Shown here piece after piece: positions 1-8,841 of a DNA stretch of 64,000 nt. The first letter of the stretch is position 1; each line of letters begins with the position of its first letter. The notes below the pieces were generated by a model. That model had not been told where the DNA came from. It searched no databases and was given only the letters and a program-made list of their open reading frames with translations. The DNA is from Streptomyces sp. NBC_01275 (GTDB taxonomy: Bacteria; Actinomycetota; Actinomycetes; Streptomycetales; Streptomycetaceae): the NCBI RefSeq assembly GCF_026340655.1, contig NZ_JAPEOZ010000001.1:2852001-2916000 (forward strand), read 5' to 3'. A program made the position numbers and the translations under genes.

Positions 1-52
1 GGCGTCGGACCTCTCGCCGGCCGCCGCCAGGGCGTCGTTGGATGTCGAACAT

Positions 53-778
53 TCACTTGTGTACGGCTGGTTCCGGGTTGCCGTAGTAGGCGTCGGGGCC
101 GTGTTTGCGGGTGTAGTGGCGGGCCAGCAGGTGTGGGGGTGGCGGGGCGGTCGGGGACAGGGCCAGGGTGTGGATCGCGATGTCGGCGACCGCTTCGCAG
201 ATGATGGCGTGTTCGAGGGACTTGCGGGCGGTGGGGCCCCAGGTGAACGGGCCGTGGTTGGCGACGAGGGCGGCCGGGACCTCGGCCGCCCGCCGCTCGT
301 CGTTCTCCAGGAGGTCGACGATGACGCGGCCGGTGTTGTACTCGTAGTCGGTCGCGCACTGGGCGGCGGTGAGGTCGGGGGTGCAGGGGACGGGTCCGTT
401 GAAGGTGTCGGCGTGGGTGGTGCCCAGGACGGGTATGTCGCGGCGGGCCTGGGCGAAGGCGACGGCGTGGGTGGAGTGGGTGTGGGTGACGCCGCCGACG
501 GAGGGGAACGCCAGGTAGAGGCAGCGGTGGGTCTCGGTGTCCGTGGAGGGGCGCAGACGGCCGTCGACGACCTTGCCGTCGGACAGGCGGACGGTCACCA
601 GGTGGTCGAGGGTGAGGTCCTCGTAGGGGACGCCGGAGGGCTTGATGACGAAGACCCCGGCCTCGCGGTCGACGCCGCTCACGTTGCCCCAGGTCAGGGT
701 CGCCAGTCCGACCTGGGGGATGGTCAGGTTGGCGTCGAGTACCTCTTGCCGCAGGCCGTCCCGGACTCGCGCGGTCAT
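53..778 (-). CDS. araD: L-ribulose-5-phosphate 4-epimerase
   Basis: A 241-residue class II aldolase/epimerase that interconverts L-ribulose-5-phosphate and D-xylulose-5-phosphate, the last step of arabinose catabolism. Length fits the family. Visible signatures are the GNVSGVD and KPSGVPY substrate-loop motifs near residues 30-50 and the metal-binding HTHST motif near residue 98. The ATG at 778 is preceded by AAGGAG at good spacing. It is the last gene of araB-araA-araD, 31 bp after araA. The araB and araA neighbours favour araD over a fuculose aldolase of the same fold. The 52 bases downstream hold nothing recognisable. Confidence 0.95.
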   Translation of the reverse strand: MTARVRDGLRQEVLDANLTIPQVGLATLTWGNVSGVDREAGVFVIKPSGVPYEDLTLDHLVTVRLSDGKVVDGRLRPSTDTETHRCLYLAFPSVGGVTHTHSTHAVAFAQARRDIPVLGTTHADTFNGPVPCTPDLTAAQCATDYEYNTGRVIVDLLENDERRAAEVPAALVANHGPFTWGPTARKSLEHAIICEAVADIAIHTLALSPTAPPPPHLLARHYTRKHGPDAYYGNPEPAVHK

Positions 779-809
779 CTGTGTTCTCCTTGTGTGGGGA
801 TCACGGGTG

Positions 810-2327
810 TCACAGGGCCTGGGCGAGGCGGTGGTAGGCGGCGTTCCAGCGGATTTCCTTGGAGAACTGCCCGGTGTGGGTGGTCTCGTCGATGGTGAGC
901 AGCTCGACGCCGGTCATGGCGGCGTAGTCGGTCAGGGTCTCGGTGTCGACGGCGGAGCTGAGGACGGTGTGGTGGGGGGCGCCGGCCAGCAGCCAGCTCT
1001 CGGCGGATTCGGCGAGTGAGGGGCGCGGCTTCCACACCGCCCGGGCCACCGGCAGCCGGTGCAGGGGTTCGCTGGGGGGCACGACGTCGACGGTGTTGGC
1101 GGTGAGGCGGAAGCGGTCGCCGAGGTCGGACAGGCCGACGACCAGGGCGGGGCCGGGGGCGGCGTTGAAGACCAGGCGGACGGGGTCCTCGCGGCCGCCG
1201 ATGGACAGGGGGTGGATCTCGCAGGCGGGGCGGTCGGCGGCGAGGGTGGGGCAGACCTCCAGCATGTGGGCGCCCAGGACGCGCGGGGAGTCGGGGCCGA
1301 GGTGGTAGGTGTAGTCCTCCATGAAGGAGGTGCCGCCGGGGAGTCCGGCGCCCATGACCTTCATCGTGCGCAGGAGGGCGGAGGTCTTCCAGTCGCCCTC
1401 GCCGCCGAAGCCGTAGCCGTCGGCCATCAGGCGCTGGACGGCGAGGCCGGGGAGCTGGCGCAGGCCGCCGAGGTCCTCGAAGTTGGTGGTGAAGGCGGTG
1501 AAGCCGCCCTCGGTGAGGAAGGTCCGCAGGCCGATCTCCTGGCGGGCCGCGTACAGGAGGGAGTCGTGGCGGATGCCGCCTGGCCGCAGCGCGGGGACCA
1601 CGTTGTACGACTCGACGTATTCGGCGGCGAGTCGGGCGGCCTCCTTGTCCTCGACCTCGTCCACGACGGCCACGAGGTCGTTGACGGCGTAGGTGTTCAC
1701 GGAGTAGCCGAAGCGGATTTGGGCTTCGACTTTGTCGCCTTCGGTGACGGCGACGTCGCGCATGTTGTCGCCGAAGCGGGCCAGGCGCAGGGTGCGCGAG
1801 GCGTGCCGGCCGACGGCGGCCCGCGCCCAGGCCGCGACGCGTCGGACGACCCTCGGGTCGGTGGCGTGACCGGCGACGATCTTGCGGTCGATGCCGAGGC
1901 GGGCCTCGACGTGGGCGAACTCGCGGTCGCCGTGGGCGGCCTGGTTGAGGTTCATGAAGTCCATGTCGATGCTCGGCCAGGGCAGCGACAGGTTGTACTG
2001 GGTGTGCAGATGCAGCAACGGCCGGTCCAGCGCGCTGAGCCCGGCGATCCACATCTTGGCCGGGGAGAAGGTGTGCATCCACACGACCACGCCCACGCAG
2101 GCGTCGGAGGAGCTCGCCTCCCGGCACAGCCGCCGGATCGAGTCGGCGTCGGTGAGGACCGGCTTCCACACGATCTTGACCGGGATCTTCCCGGGGCCGC
2201 CGAGGATCTCGGAGATGCTGCGGGACTGTTCGGCGACCTGGTGCAGGATGTCGTCGCCGTACAGGCCCTGGCTTCCGGTGAGAAACCAGATCTCCTGCTC
2301 CGGGTAGGGCGTGGCGTTGGTGTCCAT
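810..2327 (-). CDS. araA: L-arabinose isomerase
   Basis: A 505-residue cytosolic isomerase, L-arabinose to L-ribulose, full length for the family. The N-terminus ([14 protein letters not shown]) is the classic AraA opening, and the catalytic half contains the [15 protein letters not shown] and [13 protein letters not shown] segments that carry Glu and His metal ligands. The ATG at 2327 has AAAGGA 8 nt upstream. The frame stays open further upstream, but that stretch is the araB tail in another frame and is not used. It lies 44 bp behind araB and is expected to be co-transcribed. Confidence 0.97.
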   Translation of the reverse strand: MDTNATPYPEQEIWFLTGSQGLYGDDILHQVAEQSRSISEILGGPGKIPVKIVWKPVLTDADSIRRLCREASSSDACVGVVVWMHTFSPAKMWIAGLSALDRPLLHLHTQYNLSLPWPSIDMDFMNLNQAAHGDREFAHVEARLGIDRKIVAGHATDPRVVRRVAAWARAAVGRHASRTLRLARFGDNMRDVAVTEGDKVEAQIRFGYSVNTYAVNDLVAVVDEVEDKEAARLAAEYVESYNVVPALRPGGIRHDSLLYAARQEIGLRTFLTEGGFTAFTTNFEDLGGLRQLPGLAVQRLMADGYGFGGEGDWKTSALLRTMKVMGAGLPGGTSFMEDYTYHLGPDSPRVLGAHMLEVCPTLAADRPACEIHPLSIGGREDPVRLVFNAAPGPALVVGLSDLGDRFRLTANTVDVVPPSEPLHRLPVARAVWKPRPSLAESAESWLLAGAPHHTVLSSAVDTETLTDYAAMTGVELLTIDETTHTGQFSKEIRWNAAYHRLAQAL

Positions 2328-2371
2328 GAGGGTTGTCCTTTCGAGGGAGTCGACTGCCGGGCGGGCGCCGC

Positions 2372-4054
2372 TCAGGCGGAGGCTTCCGTGCGCAGGGCGC
2401 GCAGCCGGTGCATGACCTCGTTGGCCCCGCGGCCGAAGTAGTCGTGCAGCAGCCGGTATTCGGCGTAGAGGCGGTCGTAGGCGGCGGCCCGCCCGGGGTC
2501 CGGCTGATAGACGGCCGGGCGGGCCTTGCCCATCGCCTGCGCTGCGGCCCGGATGTCCGCATACGCCCCGGCCGCGACCGCCGCGTGCATCGCCGCGCCC
2601 AGCGCGGGACCCTGCGCCGAGTCGATGACGCCGAGGGGACGACGGATGACGTCGGCGTAGATCTGCATCAGCAGCGCGTTCTTCGTCAGCCCGCCCGCGA
2701 CGATCAGCTCGCCCACCGGCACGCCCGACGCCTCGAACGCCTCGATGATCGTCCGCGTGCCGAAGGCGGTCGCCTCCAGCAGAGCGCGGTAGACGTCCTC
2801 CGGCCGGGTCGACAGCGTCAGCCCCACCACCACACCGCTGAGGTCGTGGTCGACGAGCACGGAACGGTTGCCGCTCTGCCAGTCCAGCGCCACCAGCCCG
2901 TGCTCCCCCACCCGCTGTTCGGCCGCGAGGGCGGTGAGGTGCTCGTGCGGGTCGCGGCCGAGCGCGGCGGCCTGCTCGGCGTACGACGCGGGGAACCCGG
3001 TGCGCACGAACCAGCCGAAGACGTCCCCGACACCGCTCTGCCCGGCCTCGTAACCCCACAGCCCCGGCAGGATCCCGCCGTCGACGACCCCGCACATCCC
3101 CGGCACCTCGGCCCACCGGTCGCTGCTCATCACATGACAGGTCGAGGTGCCCATGATGGCGACCATCCGCCCCGGCTCCACCGCGGTGGCCGCGGGCGCC
3201 GTCACATGCGCGTCCACGTTGCCGACGCAGACGGCGATGCCCTCCGGCAGCCCCGTCCACGCCGCCGCCTCCGCCGTCAACCCGCCCGCCAGATCCCCGA
3301 GCTGACCGATCGGCTGCTCCAGCTTGTCGGCCACGAAGCCGGCGAAGCCGGGGTCGAGCGCGGCGAGATAGCCGGAGGAGGGATAGACGCCGTCCTGGAG
3401 CTGGCCCTTGTAACCGGCGGTGCAGGCGTTGCGGACGTAGGTCCCGCACAGCCGCCACACGATCCAGTCCGCCGCCTCCACCCAGCGGTCGGTCAGCCCG
3501 TAGAGCTCGGGATCTTCTTCGAGCAGCTGCAACGCCTTGGCGAACTCCCACTCCGAGGAGATCTTCCCCCCGTACCGCCGCAGCCACGGCTCCTTGCGCG
3601 CCTCGGCCAGGGCGGTGATGCGGTCGGCCTGGGCCTGCGCGGCGTGGTGACGCCAGAGCTTGACGTAAGCATGCGGACGGGACGCGAGATCGGGGAGTTC
3701 ACACAGGGGCGTGCCGTCGGCGAGGACCGGCAGGACGGTGCACGCGGTGAAGTCCGTGCCGACGCCCACCACCTGCTCCGGCCGCACACCGGAGCGGGCC
3801 AGCGCCTCGGGTACGGCGATGCGCAGGACGTCGATGTAGTCCGCGGGCACCTGCAACGCCCAGTCGGGCGGCAGCGGCGTACCGTCGGGCAGCTGCCGGT
3901 CGAGGACCGCGTGCGTGTACGGGTGCTCGGCGGCGGCCAGTTCGGCGCCGTCGGCGACACGGACCACCACGGCCCGCCCGGACAAGGTCCCGTAGTCGAC
4001 CCCGACGACGTAGGTGTCGGGAGGGGTGTGTGCGCTGTGCTCGGCGTTCACCAC
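2372..4054 (-). CDS. araB: Ribulokinase
   Basis: FGGY-family sugar kinase of 560 residues, phosphorylating L-ribulose with ATP. The ASKHA phosphate-1 motif [15 protein letters not shown] sits at residues 16-30, close to the AraB consensus. Later segments [20 protein letters not shown] and [13 protein letters not shown] fit substrate and nucleotide-binding loops. The start is GTG at 4054, chosen because GAAGGG lies 7 nt upstream; the next GTG follows immediately. It is the first gene of the araBAD unit, separated from the secreted hydrolase gene by a strong hairpin, so araBAD probably has its own promoter, in the 4055-4118 stretch. Confidence 0.96.
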   Translation of the reverse strand: MVNAEHSAHTPPDTYVVGVDYGTLSGRAVVVRVADGAELAAAEHPYTHAVLDRQLPDGTPLPPDWALQVPADYIDVLRIAVPEALARSGVRPEQVVGVGTDFTACTVLPVLADGTPLCELPDLASRPHAYVKLWRHHAAQAQADRITALAEARKEPWLRRYGGKISSEWEFAKALQLLEEDPELYGLTDRWVEAADWIVWRLCGTYVRNACTAGYKGQLQDGVYPSSGYLAALDPGFAGFVADKLEQPIGQLGDLAGGLTAEAAAWTGLPEGIAVCVGNVDAHVTAPAATAVEPGRMVAIMGTSTCHVMSSDRWAEVPGMCGVVDGGILPGLWGYEAGQSGVGDVFGWFVRTGFPASYAEQAAALGRDPHEHLTALAAEQRVGEHGLVALDWQSGNRSVLVDHDLSGVVVGLTLSTRPEDVYRALLEATAFGTRTIIEAFEASGVPVGELIVAGGLTKNALLMQIYADVIRRPLGVIDSAQGPALGAAMHAAVAAGAYADIRAAAQAMGKARPAVYQPDPGRAAAYDRLYAEYRLLHDYFGRGANEVMHRLRALRTEASA

Positions 4055-4069
4055 CGGGCCGCCCTTCTG

Positions 4070-4101
4070 TTCGATGTTCGGTATTTCGATTGCCGTTCGA
4101 A
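4070..4101 (-). promoter_or_regulatory. Repeated TTCGA motifs upstream of araB, candidate operator
   Basis: A 32-bp stretch 16-47 bp upstream of the araB GTG starts with TTCGAT, has TTTCGAT in the middle and ends with GTTCGAA. The spacing and AT-richness stand out from surrounding sequence, and the position fits repressor sites over a promoter. It does not match the palindromes found at lacI, so a different regulator would be implied. Assignment is inference only. Confidence 0.35.
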
Positions 4102-4118
4102 GTGGTGAATGGAGGGGA

Positions 4119-4144
4119 GGGGCCCGGCGCGAGGGCCGGGCCCC
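4119..4144 (-). terminator. Hairpin terminator after the secreted hydrolase gene
   Basis: Perfect 10-bp GC stem (GGGGCCCGGC / GCCGGGCCCC) with a 6-nt loop, 15 bp past the hydrolase stop codon. There is no T-tract, as is common for Streptomyces terminators. It separates the hydrolase transcript from araBAD. Confidence 0.8.
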
Positions 4145-4158
4145 TGGGGAGTCGGTGG

Positions 4159-6720
4159 TCAGCCGACCAGTGGCGCCACGGTCACCCGGTCGATGTTGGG
4201 TGTGTAGGCGCTGGCGTTGGCGAAGGTGATCGTGTTGGCGCCGGCGGTGAGGGTGACCGGGACGGGGAGGTCCCAGTAGCTCGACCAGCTGTAGTTGTTG
4301 CGGAACATGACGGTCTGCGCGGTGCCGTTGACGGCGATCTGGGCCGCCCGGGAGACGACGTTGGTGTTGTAGTTCCCGGAGCCGGAGACCTGGTTGTTGG
4401 CGTAGCGGACGTTCATGACGTACCGCCCGGCGCTGGCCGCGCTCACCTGGAGGGTGAGGGTGTTGGCGGAGCCGTTGCCGACGTAGCCGACGTAACTGCC
4501 GCCGGAGGCCCAGGTGTCCGAGGTGACGACGGCGGTTCCGGCGCGGGTGCCGTTCTCGGCCTCGTAGGAGGTGACGCCCGTGGTGTCACCGCTCGCGGCT
4601 ACGCGCAGGTCGCGCAGCGTCAGCGTGGTGGAGCCCGAAGTGGCGGCCGTGATGCGGTTGTTGCCCGCCGACAGGTACAGGCGTGAGCTCTTGTCGGTGA
4701 GCGTGCCGCTCGTGGAGGCCAGCGTGACGGCGGTGGCGCCGTCCAGGGTGAGGGTGCCGGAGCCGTTGGAGGAGTAGTCGGTGTGGACGGTGTAGTAGCC
4801 GTCGGTCGGCGCGTAGACGTCGAAGGCGGCCGAGGAGCCCGAGGTCAGGGCCAGGGCGCCGGCGCCGGTCGTGCCGGACGCGGTGTAGCTGTAGGCGGGC
4901 GATCCGGTGATGTCGGCGTACGTGGCCGGGTAGGAGGTCTCGGCGGTGGAGGCCGCGGTGAGGTCGATCTTGTCGAGGGTGACCTCGTTGGCGCCCTTGG
5001 CCAGGGTGATCGTGTGGGCGCCCGCGGTCAGGGAGACCGAGGCTCCGGCGGTGGAGCGGTAGGTCCAGTTCAGGGTCGGGGTGTAGGTGACCGTCTGGGA
5101 CGAGCCGCCGTCGACGGTGAGGGTCTGGGTCGCCGGGGCGCCGGACTGGTTGCCGTAGAAGACGTTGAGGTTGTACGTGCCGGTGGTCGGGACGCTGACG
5201 CTGAAGGCGACCTTGCTGCCCGTCTGGTTCAGGCTGCCGACGTCCTTGGTGCCCGAGGTGGCATAGCCGTAGGCGTTGGAGACGGAGCCCTGGGTGTAGA
5301 CGGTGCCGCTGGTGATGGTCGCGCTCTCGGCCTCGTACGACGCCTGCCAGGGCACGCTCGCCGCGGTGGGCGTGCCGGTGCCCGCCGGGTTGACGACGAT
5401 GCGGTAGGCGGCCATCGGGTCGAGGTTGGTCAGCGGCACGGTGATGCTGCCGTCGGAGGCGACGGTGTAGGTGCTGCGGGCCAGGACGGTCGGCGCGGGG
5501 CCCGCTCCTTCGTAGCCGCTCCAGGCGGTGCGCTCCACGGAGACGTTGACGGTGCTGCCGAACGACGCGGGGATGTGCTGGACGACGGTGTTGGCCGAGC
5601 CTGAGGTGCCGCCGCCGAGGAGTACCTGGGCCTGCTTGCGGCCGGTGTCGAGGGACGCGATGCCCTGGAGGGTGTCGATGACGTTGGCCTGCGGCGGGGT
5701 CGTCTTGACGGTCTGGCCGGTGAGGCCCGCGTACCAGCGCAGCAGCCACCAGTCGCCGTTGGGGATGTTGGTCTGGCTGACGTTGCCGTCCAGGTTGCCC
5801 GCGATGTCCCAGTACGCCTGGTCGGCGTAGACCTTGTTCCGTTCGAACATGGACATCCACTGGACCATCTGGCCCGGGACGGAGAGGTCGCGGCGGTCGC
5901 CGTACTCGTTGATGTTGACCGGGCGGGGGCTGATGCCGGCGTTGGTCTCGATGGTGCGGTAGGCGGCGAGGTTGCCCTCGAAGTTGGACAGGGAGCTGGG
6001 GTCCAGCTCGTGCCAGGTGGTCATGTCCGGCAGGACGTTGTTGGCCTTGGCCCACGGGTAGAAGTCGCCCATGAGGCGGGCGTCGTAGTGGGTCTCGTTG
6101 GGGCCGGCGATCCGGGCGTTGGGGATGATCGACCGGATCTTGTTGTAGACGGTCGTCCAGTCGCTCTCGAAGGCGGCGAGCGCGCTGTTGTAGGTGGCGG
6201 TGGTGGAACTGCCCAGGCCGGTGTACCAGTTGCCGTCCGGCTCGTTGAACGGCACCCACACGAACGTACTCGCGTCGGACCTGACGGCGACCTTGCGGAC
6301 CATGGTGTCGACCTTGGACAGGTAGTCCGTCAGCCCGAGGTTCTCGTACGGCCACTGGGCGTAGATGTCCTGCATGTAGATCAGGTTGTCGCCGCCGCCA
6401 CCGCGGGCGAAGGCGGGCTGGACGACCAGCGCGTCGCCGTTGGGGTGCTGGGTGCCGTCGGGCGCCTTGGTGGCGATGCTCGTCATGTGCAGGGGCGTGA
6501 CCAGGCTGTCGCCGGGCACTCCGTCGTCGCTGAGGCCGTACAGGGCGCCGTTGGCTCCGTGCATGACCGCGCCGGTGGTCTGGCCGAGGTCGACGGTCAG
6601 CTGCGGGGTGGCGGCCTGCGCGACGGGCACGGTCAGCGCGGTGGCCACGAGGGTGGCCGTGATCACGCCCGCGCCGATGAGGCTGCGGACAGGGCCGGAT
6701 CTACGAGGTGTTCGAGGCAT
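4159..6720 (-). CDS. Secreted clan GH-A-like glycoside hydrolase with C-terminal CBM6/35-type modules
   Basis: An 853-residue exported protein. Residues 1-36 are a signal peptide (RR-containing n-region, hydrophobic core, AQA-AT cleavage site). Residues about 40-470 look like a (beta/alpha)8 hydrolase: WVPFNEPDGNWY supplies a probable acid/base Glu and PVNINEYGDRR a probable nucleophile Glu, the usual clan GH-A pair. Then come an ordinary YEAESATI CBM6/35-type module (about 470-600), a second beta-rich region (about 605-705) and a last YEAENGTRAG module. Its place between the sugar importer and araBAD suggests it attacks an arabinose-containing polymer, but the family number and substrate cannot be read from sequence. 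Start at ATG 6720 behind GGAGGAGGA. Confidence 0.75.
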   Translation of the reverse strand: MPRTPRRSGPVRSLIGAGVITATLVATALTVPVAQAATPQLTVDLGQTTGAVMHGANGALYGLSDDGVPGDSLVTPLHMTSIATKAPDGTQHPNGDALVVQPAFARGGGGDNLIYMQDIYAQWPYENLGLTDYLSKVDTMVRKVAVRSDASTFVWVPFNEPDGNWYTGLGSSTTATYNSALAAFESDWTTVYNKIRSIIPNARIAGPNETHYDARLMGDFYPWAKANNVLPDMTTWHELDPSSLSNFEGNLAAYRTIETNAGISPRPVNINEYGDRRDLSVPGQMVQWMSMFERNKVYADQAYWDIAGNLDGNVSQTNIPNGDWWLLRWYAGLTGQTVKTTPPQANVIDTLQGIASLDTGRKQAQVLLGGGTSGSANTVVQHIPASFGSTVNVSVERTAWSGYEGAGPAPTVLARSTYTVASDGSITVPLTNLDPMAAYRIVVNPAGTGTPTAASVPWQASYEAESATITSGTVYTQGSVSNAYGYATSGTKDVGSLNQTGSKVAFSVSVPTTGTYNLNVFYGNQSGAPATQTLTVDGGSSQTVTYTPTLNWTYRSTAGASVSLTAGAHTITLAKGANEVTLDKIDLTAASTAETSYPATYADITGSPAYSYTASGTTGAGALALTSGSSAAFDVYAPTDGYYTVHTDYSSNGSGTLTLDGATAVTLASTSGTLTDKSSRLYLSAGNNRITAATSGSTTLTLRDLRVAASGDTTGVTSYEAENGTRAGTAVVTSDTWASGGSYVGYVGNGSANTLTLQVSAASAGRYVMNVRYANNQVSGSGNYNTNVVSRAAQIAVNGTAQTVMFRNNYSWSSYWDLPVPVTLTAGANTITFANASAYTPNIDRVTVAPLVG

Positions 6721-6730
6721 GGGTCCTCCT

Positions 6731-6752
6731 CCTCCCGCACCGTTGCGGGAGG
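6731..6752 (-). promoter_or_regulatory. Leader hairpin touching the hydrolase ribosome binding site
   Basis: Perfect 9-bp stem (CCTCCCGCA / TGCGGGAGG) with a 4-nt loop, 10 bp upstream of the ATG at 6720. On the mRNA, the stem arm nearer the start codon ends in GGGAGG and runs into the GGAGGAGGA Shine-Dalgarno tract. The hairpin could therefore hide part of the purine tract while leaving the last GGAGGA free. A regulatory role is inference. Confidence 0.5.
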
Positions 6753-6782
6753 CTCGTGGGGTACTGCCGGGGGGTGTGCTGC

Positions 6783-6930
6783 GGGGGGGGGGGTACGGGG
6801 AGGGGTGGCGTACGGGGAGGGGTGGCGTACGGGGAGGGGTGGCGTACGGGGAGGGGTGGCGTACGGGGAGGGGTGGCGTGCGCGGAGAGGCGGCCTACGG
6901 GGAGGGGCCGGCGTACGGGAGGGGTGGCCG
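6783..6930. repeat. 17-bp G-rich tandem repeat with a leading poly-G run
   Basis: A run of 11 G (6783-6793) is followed by five perfect copies of TACGGGGAGGGGTGGCG (6794-6878) and about three degenerate copies (6879-6930), ending exactly at the permease stop codon. The unit is not a multiple of 3 and the stretch is non-coding. Runs of four G recur often enough to allow G-quadruplexes on the plus strand. Confidence 0.95.
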
Positions 6931-7809
6931 CTACTTGACGGCGCCGCTCGTGATGCCGGAGACGATGCGGCGCTGGGCGACGACGAAGACGAGCACCATC
7001 GGCAGGCTCATCATCACGATGTAGGCGAAGATCAGATGCCAGTTGTTCAGGTACAGCTGGGCGTTGGCGATCTGATAGAGGTTGAGCGGCAGGGTGGCCT
7101 TGTCGCCGCCGCCGAGCACGAAGAAGGCGTAGAAGACGTCGCTCCAGGCGAACAGCATCACCATGATCGTCGCGGTGGCGATGACCGGGCGCAGCAGCGG
7201 CAGGATGATCTGCAGGAAGACCCGCAGGGGGCCGGCGCCGTCCATCCGCGCGGCTTCTTCCAGTTCCTCGGGCAGGTTACGGATGAACCCCGTCATGAAG
7301 AAGATCGACGTGGACAGGTACATCCCCGAGTAGACGGCGATCATGCCGAGTTGGGTGCCGGCCAGGCCGAGCTGGCGCAGCTCCATGACGATGGTGATCA
7401 CCGCGGGCGGCAGCAGCAGACCGCTGATGCTCAGCGCGTACATGACTCCGACCAGCCGCCCCTTGCGGCGGGCGAACACCCAGGCCGCGCCGGCGCCGAG
7501 GAACAGGACGACGAGGACGGAGGGGACGACGACCAGCAGGCTGTTGACGAAGCCCTGGACGATCTTCCCCTGGTCGAAGGTCTGCTGGTAGTTGTCGGCG
7601 GCCTGGACGTGGTGCGGCAGGGCCAGGTTGGGTTTGATCGCCTCGGCCTGGGGCTTCAGCGAGGTCACCGCGACCAGCCAGAGCGGCACGCCGATGGTGA
7701 GCGCGGCGATGAGCAGGACGGCGAGGGGGCGGACGATCCGCCCGGGGCGCAGGCGGCCGCGCGCGGCGCCCCCGGACACGGGGACTCGGGCCGTCACGAG
7801 GGCTGTCAC
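6931..7809 (-). CDS. CUT1 sugar ABC transporter permease (MalG-type)
   Basis: A 292-residue inner-membrane permease with six expected membrane segments. The EAA loop (EELEEAARMDGAGPLRVFLQIILPLLRP) before the penultimate segments is the MalG-type contact for the ATPase. It starts at GTG 7809, whose GTGA overlaps the TGA of the upstream permease, so translation is coupled. No ATP-binding subunit is encoded nearby; in Streptomyces a shared MsiK-type ATPase usually serves such importers (family knowledge). Substrate is inferred from context: arabinose, arabino-oligosaccharides or galactosides. Confidence 0.92.
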   Translation of the reverse strand: MTALVTARVPVSGGAARGRLRPGRIVRPLAVLLIAALTIGVPLWLVAVTSLKPQAEAIKPNLALPHHVQAADNYQQTFDQGKIVQGFVNSLLVVVPSVLVVLFLGAGAAWVFARRKGRLVGVMYALSISGLLLPPAVITIVMELRQLGLAGTQLGMIAVYSGMYLSTSIFFMTGFIRNLPEELEEAARMDGAGPLRVFLQIILPLLRPVIATATIMVMLFAWSDVFYAFFVLGGGDKATLPLNLYQIANAQLYLNNWHLIFAYIVMMSLPMVLVFVVAQRRIVSGITSGAVK

Positions 7810-8762
7810 TGGTTGTCCTCCCTGCGGCGCAGGCCGACGATCACGGGCACGGCGAGGACGACGACGATCAGGAAGAGCACCAGGCTCATCGCCGACGCCT
7901 GGGCGTAGAGCCCCTGGCCGAAGACGCGGAACATGTAGATGTTGAAGACCTCCGTCTCGCTGCCCGGCCCGCCCGCGGTGGTCGCCTGGACGATGTCGAA
8001 GGTGTTCATGGAGCCGATCAGGGCGGTGGTGACGTTGAAGGTCACCGCGGGCGCCAGCAGCGGGAAGCGGATCGACCAGAAGGTGCGCCAGGCGCCCGCG
8101 CCGTCGATGCGGGCGGCCTCCAGGACGTCGCCGGGCATGCTCTTCAGACCGGCGAGGTAGATGAGCATGGCCAGCCCCATCCACTTCCAGCCGTGGATGA
8201 GCGTCACCACGACCAGCGTCCAGGTCGTCGACCCCAGCCAGGGCGTGTCCACGGGGTGCCCGGCCAGCGAGGACAGCACGTCGTTGAGCGCCCCGTCCTG
8301 CGCGAGCAGCGCCCGGAAGATGTAGCCGACGGCGAGCGCGGAGATCAGCACGGGGAGGAAGAAGACCGCGCGGAAGAAGCGGTTGAACCGGGTGTCGCGC
8401 TCCAGCAGCAGCGCCAGACCGAGTCCGAAGCCGTTCTGGAAGAGGGCGACGAGGACCGCGTACTCCAGGGTGATGCGGATGTCGCGGACCATGGAGCCGT
8501 CGTGCAGGATGCTCCGGAAGTTCGACAGGCCGGCGAACCTGATGTCCGGGTGGAAGGCCGACCAGTTCGTGAACGGGTAGACGAAGCTGAGCAGGTTCGG
8601 CAGCAGGAAGAACAGGCCGAACACGGCGAGCGCGGGCAGGGCGAACCACCACGGCTGGTTGTGCTTGCTACGAGACCGTGCGCGCCGGACGGGCTGCTGG
8701 GGGCCGTCCGCTTCCTTCGCGCCGGTGGCGTCGGTGACGCCGATGGTGGCTGTGTCCGCCAC
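7806..8762 (-). CDS. CUT1 sugar ABC transporter permease (MalF-type)
   Basis: A 318-residue permease with a cytoplasmic basic N-terminus (RRARSRSKHNQP) followed by six hydrophobic segments. The EAA motif is in GDVLEAARIDGAGAWRTFWSIRFPLL. Start GTG 8762 has GGAGGT 7 nt upstream. It pairs with the MalG-type permease immediately downstream (4-bp overlap) and with the binding protein upstream, forming a standard SBP-permease-permease unit. Confidence 0.92.
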   Translation of the reverse strand: MADTATIGVTDATGAKEADGPQQPVRRARSRSKHNQPWWFALPALAVFGLFFLLPNLLSFVYPFTNWSAFHPDIRFAGLSNFRSILHDGSMVRDIRITLEYAVLVALFQNGFGLGLALLLERDTRFNRFFRAVFFLPVLISALAVGYIFRALLAQDGALNDVLSSLAGHPVDTPWLGSTTWTLVVVTLIHGWKWMGLAMLIYLAGLKSMPGDVLEAARIDGAGAWRTFWSIRFPLLAPAVTFNVTTALIGSMNTFDIVQATTAGGPGSETEVFNIYMFRVFGQGLYAQASAMSLVLFLIVVVLAVPVIVGLRRREDNQ

Positions 8763-8783
8763 GTTCTTACCTCCGGGAAGGTG

Positions 8784-8817
8784 GCCCCGGGCGCGTCTTT
8801 CGAGAAGGACCCGGGGC
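8784..8817 (-). terminator. Intercistronic hairpin after the binding-protein gene
   Basis: Arms GCCCCGGG and CCCGGGGC pair perfectly around an 18-nt loop, between the binding-protein stop (8842) and the permease start (8762). Such hairpins in ABC operons often attenuate or protect the mRNA so that more binding protein than permease is made. That role is inferred from position. Confidence 0.6.
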
Positions 8818-8841
8818 GGGGCTGGCGAAGGCGGGCGTCGG

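Noticed and set aside
775..6720. Long open frames antisense to, or shifted within, the ara and hydrolase genes (for example 1059-2441, 2333-4108)
   Set aside because: They are the usual shadow frames of very high GC coding DNA, with Arg/Gly/Pro-rich products and no family resemblance.
6783..6930. CRISPR-like array
   Set aside because: The units are contiguous without spacers, only 17 bp long and no cas genes are near.
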